Below, in pieces: positions 60,322-64,000 of a DNA stretch of 64,000 bases (its first letter is position 1; every line of letters starts with the position of its first letter). Both the position numbers and the translations under genes were made by a program. The stretch is from Mycobacterium numidiamassiliense (GTDB taxonomy: Bacteria > Actinomycetota > Actinomycetes > Mycobacteriales > Mycobacteriaceae): contig NZ_FUEZ01000004.1 in assembly GCF_900157365.1 (NCBI RefSeq), positions 2,281,066 to 2,345,065 of the forward strand, given 5' to 3'. Below the pieces are notes generated by a model. That model saw only the letters and a program-made list of their open reading frames with translations, did not search any database and was not told the origin of the DNA.

Positions 60322-60339
60322 CTGACAGGAAACTGTCAG
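60322..60339. repeat. Perfect 7-bp hairpin with GAAA loop
   Basis: CTGACAG-GAAA-CTGTCAG starts 13 bp after the nei2 stop. It has no T-run, so it is either a weak terminator or mRNA end, or a protein site upstream of the next gene. Confidence 0.5.
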
Positions 60340-60396
60340 CAAGAAACGCTGGCGTTCACAGTTTGGAAACCGACCGGGCGGGCTAGACGTCGTCTC

Positions 60397-60693
60397 GTGA
60401 AAACAATTCCACGTTTAGCTGCAACGGCTCTCGCGATCGGTGGGTTGGGACTGGCCGGCTTGGGGGTCGCGTCTGACGCCCAAGCCCATCCCGGGCCCTT
60501 CCCGCAATGGTGCCCGGGCGAGTACTGGGACCCGGGCTGGGGCAACAACTGGGACTGGAACGGTTGCCATGATTGGCACGGTGGACCCCCTGGTTACGGG
60601 CCCGGCGGCTATGACCGCGGACCCGGCTGGGGTCCTCCAGGACCGCCGCCGCCACCACCACCGTGGGGTGCGCCTCCTGGATGGCACCCGTAA
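60397..60693 (+). CDS. Small secreted Gly/Pro/Trp-rich protein
   Basis: A 98-residue protein starting at GTG 60397. A signal peptide ends at about residue 30 (SDAQAHPG). The mature part is rich in W, G, P and Y with two cysteines (WCPGEYWDPGWG and WNGCHDWHG) and a polyproline end. It resembles a widespread group of mycobacterial exported proteins with no known function. Confidence 0.72.
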   Translation: MKTIPRLAATALAIGGLGLAGLGVASDAQAHPGPFPQWCPGEYWDPGWGNNWDWNGCHDWHGGPPGYGPGGYDRGPGWGPPGPPPPPPPWGAPPGWHP

Positions 60694-60714
60694 TCCTCCA
60701 TCTGCCCGCGTAAT

Positions 60715-60751
60715 CAAACGCGCCCTGCCGATATTCGGCGGGGCGCGTTTG
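60715..60751. terminator. Long bidirectional hairpin between convergent genes
   Basis: An 11-bp perfect arm pair (CAAACGCGCCC/GGGCGCGTTTG) continues through a T-G pair into 5 more base pairs around a 3-base loop. It lies between the stops of the secreted protein gene and lipP, which converge here, and could end transcription from both sides. Confidence 0.75.
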
Positions 60752-60775
60752 CGTTGGCGCAATTGATCGGCGGTG

Positions 60776-61966
60776 TCAGCCGACGGCGACACCCAGCGCG
60801 GCGTAGACCTCGTTGCTGAGCGCAAGGCTGCGCGGGTCGGCATTGGCCTTGGTGGCGTCGAAACGGTTCGCCACGTACGCGTAGCCGATCCGGTGTTCCA
60901 GGTCGACGAAGCCGAATGAGCCGCCCAAGCCGCCGTGCCCGAAGATCCGCGGGTTGGGTCCGTTGATGCAGCGCTGGTTGAGCATGTAGCCCAGGCCCCA
61001 GCCGTGGTCGGCGACTCGCGGTCCGAGCACCAGATCGGTCTCCAGGCCGCCCTGGCATTCCCGGATCAGGTCCATGTGTTCGCGGCTGATCAGCTTCTCC
61101 TGGGCGAGCGCGTTGTAGAACGTGGCCAGCCCCAACGCGGACACCTGCCCATTAGTGCCCGGGAATTCGAGGCGGCGCCACAAGTCGAGGTCATACGAGC
61201 TCACCTCGTCGTCGGGCGCGAATCCCATCGCGACCGCCAGGCCGGCCTTGGGGTGGTCGGCCAGGGAGGTCGGATTGCTGGGAATGTGCGTGAGCAGGTC
61301 GCGCATGTGCGGTTTGTTCACCCGTTCGGCGCAGCGCCGCTGGTCGGCGGGGGGCAGGCCGATGTGCACGTCGGCCCCCAGCGGATGGGCGATCTCGGTG
61401 CGCAGGTACTGGCCGACGGTGCGCCCGGTGACGCGGCGGAACACCTCGCCGAGGATGAAACCGTAGGTGGTCATGTGATAGCCCTGGGCGGTGCCGGGCC
61501 GCCACCACGGCTCCGCGGCGACGATTTCGCCGCAGACGAAGTCCCAGTCGCAGACCTGCTGCCAGGTCATCGGGGCCCGCGGCCCGATGACGCCGGACCG
61601 ATGGCTCAGTACCATCGCCAACGTGACGTCTTGTTTGCCCGCCTGCCCGAACTCGGGCCAGTAACGGGCGATCGGTGCCTGCAGGTCGAGCTCGCCGCGA
61701 TCAACGAGTTGATGGACGCAGGTGGAGGTCAGGCCCTTGGTGCCGGACAGCACCGTCGTCAGGGTGTTCTCTCGCCAGGCCCGGGTGCCGGCCTCGTCGG
61801 CCCAGCCGCCCCACAGGTTGACCACGAGATTGCCGTCGACCCAGGCGGCGACAGCCGCGCCGACCTCGCCAAGCAGCGTGAAGTTGCGCTCGAACGCGTC
61901 GCGCACGCCGACGAAGTCCGAAGCGCATGAGCCATGGATCGCCACGTCCCTTTTTAGGTCGCTCAT
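60776..61966 (-). CDS. lipP: Serine hydrolase LipP, beta-lactamase/esterase fold
   Basis: A 396-residue class C beta-lactamase-like esterase (Rv2463 homologue, 394). The nucleophile motif S-x2-K is SGTK, in TVLSGTKGLTS. A Tyr lies in GYHMTTYGF (YxN-like position). No signal peptide is seen, so it is cytoplasmic. This group hydrolyses short-chain esters rather than beta-lactams. GAGAGG precedes ATG 61966. tRNA-Gly lies just upstream on the same strand. Confidence 0.9.
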   Translation of the reverse strand: MSDLKRDVAIHGSCASDFVGVRDAFERNFTLLGEVGAAVAAWVDGNLVVNLWGGWADEAGTRAWRENTLTTVLSGTKGLTSTCVHQLVDRGELDLQAPIARYWPEFGQAGKQDVTLAMVLSHRSGVIGPRAPMTWQQVCDWDFVCGEIVAAEPWWRPGTAQGYHMTTYGFILGEVFRRVTGRTVGQYLRTEIAHPLGADVHIGLPPADQRRCAERVNKPHMRDLLTHIPSNPTSLADHPKAGLAVAMGFAPDDEVSSYDLDLWRRLEFPGTNGQVSALGLATFYNALAQEKLISREHMDLIRECQGGLETDLVLGPRVADHGWGLGYMLNQRCINGPNPRIFGHGGLGGSFGFVDLEHRIGYAYVANRFDATKANADPRSLALSNEVYAALGVAVG

Positions 61967-61998
61967 GGCGCCTCTCTATCGAGCAGCTACTAAGCCCG

Positions 61999-62069
61999 AG
62001 CGGGCGACGGGAATCGAACCCGCGTAGCTAGTTTGGAAGACTAGGGCTCTACCATTGAGCTACGCCCGC
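61999..62069 (-). tRNA. tRNA-Gly(TCC)
   Basis: Minus-strand cloverleaf with acceptor GCGGGCG/CGCCCGC, anticodon stem CTAGT/ACTAG with loop CTTCCAA (TCC), and T-arm loop TTCGATT. CCA is not encoded. Confidence 0.95.
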
Positions 62070-62225
62070 ATGTATTAGTCGAGCGAGACTGTATCTGGCG
62101 GTGAAGATCAAATCTAATTGAAGCGGATTTGTGGCCGCATCGTGAGGTCCGTGAGGTCTGGAGAGGTTCCTGTTAAGCCGGTGGCCAACCTGGTGATTAC
62201 GGGCCGTAGGATCGCGTGGTCAGTG

Positions 62226-62302
62226 CGGGGTGTAGCGCAGCTTGGTAGCGCATCCGCTTTGGGAGCGGAAGGCCGCAGGTTCAAATCCTGTCACCCCGAC
62301 CA
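62226..62302 (+). tRNA. tRNA-Pro(TGG)
   Basis: Cloverleaf with acceptor CGGGGTG/CACCCCG, anticodon stem TCCGC/GCGGA with loop TTTGGGA (TGG), discriminator A and encoded CCA. It is divergent from tRNA-Gly and 40 bp upstream of tig. Confidence 0.95.
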
Positions 62303-62342
62303 TGCCGCCAAATGCTGAGAACGACCACCGAGGAGTACAGCC

Positions 62343-63743
62343 GTGAAGAGCAGCGTCGAGCAGTTGAGCCCCACCCGGGTGCGCATCAACGTAGAGGTGC
62401 CGTTCACCGAACTCGAGCCGGATTTCCAGCGAGCGTACAAGGAGCTGGCCAGGCAGGTCCGGCTGCCCGGCTTCCGCCCGGGCAAGGCGCCGATGAAGTT
62501 GCTGGAGGCCCGGTTCGGTCGTGAGGAGATGCTGGACCAGGTCGTGAGCGAGGCGCTGCCCGCCCGCTATGGACAGGCCGTCGCCGAGTCGGAAGTCCAG
62601 CCGATCGGCCAGCCCGAGATCGAGGTGACCAAAAAGGAGTACGGCCAGGGGCTGGAGTTCACCGCCGAGGTCGACGTCCGCCCCAAGATCGAGCTTCCGG
62701 ACCTGAGCACGCTGCAGGTTTCGGTGGATCCGATCGAGGTCACCGACGACGACGTGGACGCCCGGCTGCAGGCGTTGCGCGCCCGGTTCGGCGAGCTGGC
62801 CACGGTGGACCGCCCCGTGGCCGAGGGCGACTTCGTCTCGATCGACTTGTCGGCCACCGTCGACGGCGAGCCGGTGCCCAACGCCGCCGCGGAGGGGCTG
62901 ACCCACGAGGTGGGCTCCGGCCGGCTGATAGACGGCCTGGACGAAGCGCTGACCGGTTTGTCCGTCGACGAGTCCCGGGAGTTCACCGCGAAGCTGGCGA
63001 CCGGCGAGCACGCGGGCAAGGACGCGCAGGCGACTGTCACGGTCAAGTCGATCAAGGAACGCAAGCTGCCCGAGGCCGACGATGAATTCGCGCAATTGGC
63101 AAGCGAATTCGACACCATCGACGAGATGCGCACCAACCTGCGCGAGCAGGTGACCCAGATCAAGCGGGCCCAGCAGGCCGAGAAGATTCGCGAGGCCACC
63201 CTGGAAGCGTTGCTCGACAAGGTCGACGTGCCGGTGCCCGAGGCGGTCGTCCAGGCTCAGTACGACAGCGCCATCCACGGCGCGCTGCACGGCCTCAACC
63301 ACGACGAAGCCAAATTCGACGAGGTGCTCGCCGGGCAGGGCAAGACGCGCGAGGAGTTCGAGGCCGAGACTCGCAGCGCCGCGGAGCAGGACGTGCAGCG
63401 GCAGCTGTTGCTGGACGCGCTGGCCGACGAGCTGGAGGTCCAGGTCGGCCAGGACGACCTCACCGAACGACTGGTGGCGACGTCGCAGCAATACGGCATC
63501 GAGCCGCAGCAGCTGTTCGGCTACCTGCAGGAGAACAACCAGCTGCCGGCCATGTTCGCCGATGTGCGACGCAGCCTGGCCATCGGCGCGGTGGTCGCCG
63601 CGGCGACCGTCAAAGACACCGACGGAAACACCGTCGACACCAGCGATTTCTTTCCGCCCCGGGGCCAGGACGACGAGGCGGGGGCGGCCGAGGAAGGCTC
63701 CGCCGAGGCCGACGAATCGGACGAGGCCGACGCCGAGAAGTGA
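62343..63743 (+). CDS. tig: Trigger factor
   Basis: A 466-residue ribosome-associated chaperone (Rv2462c homologue, same length). The N-terminal ribosome-binding domain includes the GFRPGKAP signature (residues about 40-47). The FKBP-like PPIase domain (about 160-240: VAEGDFVSIDLSATVDG) and the helical C-terminal arms follow. The end is very acidic (EEGSAEADESDEADAEK). The start is GTG 62343 with GAGGAG upstream. It precedes clpP1, as in other actinobacteria. Confidence 0.95.
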   Translation: MKSSVEQLSPTRVRINVEVPFTELEPDFQRAYKELARQVRLPGFRPGKAPMKLLEARFGREEMLDQVVSEALPARYGQAVAESEVQPIGQPEIEVTKKEYGQGLEFTAEVDVRPKIELPDLSTLQVSVDPIEVTDDDVDARLQALRARFGELATVDRPVAEGDFVSIDLSATVDGEPVPNAAAEGLTHEVGSGRLIDGLDEALTGLSVDESREFTAKLATGEHAGKDAQATVTVKSIKERKLPEADDEFAQLASEFDTIDEMRTNLREQVTQIKRAQQAEKIREATLEALLDKVDVPVPEAVVQAQYDSAIHGALHGLNHDEAKFDEVLAGQGKTREEFEAETRSAAEQDVQRQLLLDALADELEVQVGQDDLTERLVATSQQYGIEPQQLFGYLQENNQLPAMFADVRRSLAIGAVVAAATVKDTDGNTVDTSDFFPPRGQDDEAGAAEEGSAEADESDEADAEK

Positions 63744-63770
63744 CGAGGGGCGTGACGCTGTGAGCGAACG

Positions 63771-63805
63771 CGCCCGTTTCGGGGGTGCGTGGCCGCGAAA
63801 CGGCG
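63771..63805 (+). terminator. Stem-loop in the tig-clpP1 intergenic region
   Basis: CGCC and GTTTCG pair with CGAAAC and GGCG, with one bulged base and a short loop region between. There is no T-run. It may be a partial terminator or an mRNA processing point between tig and clpP1. Confidence 0.4.
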
Positions 63806-63860
63806 AGCCCGGTTGGTTAGTGTCGGTTCAAACAGATTTGAGAAAGCAGGTAACCCAGTC

Positions 63861-64000
63861 GTGACTGACATGCGTTCGAATTCGGTGGGTCTCAACCTCA
63901 CGGACTCCGTCTATGAGCGCTTGCTCTCCGAGCGCATCATCTTCCTGGGCTCGGAGGTGAACGACGAAGTCGCCAACAGGTTGTGCGCGCAGATTCTGCT
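63861..64000 (+). CDS. clpP1: ATP-dependent Clp protease proteolytic subunit 1 (partial, N-terminus)
   Basis: From GTG 63861 the frame reads MTDMRSNSVGLNLTDSVYER, then RIIFLGSEVNDEVANRLCAQ up to the window edge (46 codons). This matches the N-terminus of mycobacterial ClpP1, which forms an essential mixed ClpP1P2 tetradecamer with ClpX or ClpC1. The catalytic Ser, His and Asp lie beyond the window. Confidence 0.93.
   Translation, partial: MTDMRSNSVGLNLTDSVYERLLSERIIFLGSEVNDEVANRLCAQIL

Overview
The window is a high-GC mycobacterial chromosome segment. Gene content and order follow the M. tuberculosis Rv2518c to Rv2461c interval (ldtB, orn, accD1/accA1, lipQ, plsC/plsB2, ettA, gdh, glbO, pepN, tig, clpP1). 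A PPE protein, a cutinase, F420-type oxidoreductases and many candidate leaderless starts also point to Mycobacterium, probably a slow-growing non-tuberculous species. Homologue names come from memory of these families; no search was run.

Layout. 1-5.2 kb: an accessory catabolic block on the minus strand (Rieske oxygenase, two tandem DapB-like dehydrogenases, an amidohydrolase cut by the window edge) with a divergent TetR regulator. 5.2-13.4 kb: tRNA-Lys, L,D-transpeptidase, tRNA-His, oligoribonuclease, HerA-like ATPase, SDR, MFS protein, an MmpS-like membrane protein and a TetR regulator. 13.4-19.8 kb: leucine catabolism operon accD1-accA1-fadE19-maoC-citE with palindromic candidate operators. 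The fadD35-scoA-scoB and bkdABC genes that flank this operon in M. tuberculosis are not here. 19.8-25.9 kb: a BASS-type transporter with a repeat tail, echA14, small secreted proteins, a deazaflavin oxidoreductase/TetR pair and a cutinase. 25.9-29.7 kb: a decayed zone with gene remnants, then an unusual PPE gene whose 3' end is duplicated beside it. 29.9-33.3 kb: two SDR genes with a divergent TetR regulator, then mobile-element scars: a 26-bp copy of the tRNA-Lys anticodon arm, an AT-rich stretch, and the first codons of a MobF relaxase abutting tRNA-Arg.

33.4-64 kb is mostly conserved core. It holds lipQ, a WS/DGAT acyltransferase, plsC and plsB2 (glycerolipid synthesis), a CopD-CtaG membrane protein, ssb, ettA, the large NAD-glutamate dehydrogenase, a thioesterase, an FAD oxidoreductase, alpha-glucosidase, glbO, an HNH protein, two small genes linked to the respiratory supercomplex, pepN, a mycothiol-linked DsbA-like reductase, rpiB, a Nei-type glycosylase, lipP, tRNA-Gly, tRNA-Pro, tig and the start of clpP1.

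The most unusual items are the DsbA-like reductase with CPWA in place of CPWC, the PPE protein with a new C-terminal architecture and a duplicated tail, the relaxase remnant at tRNA-Arg, the Rieske plus double-dehydrogenase cluster, and the operator sets of three TetR regulators. No CRISPR array, rRNA or intact insertion sequence was seen.
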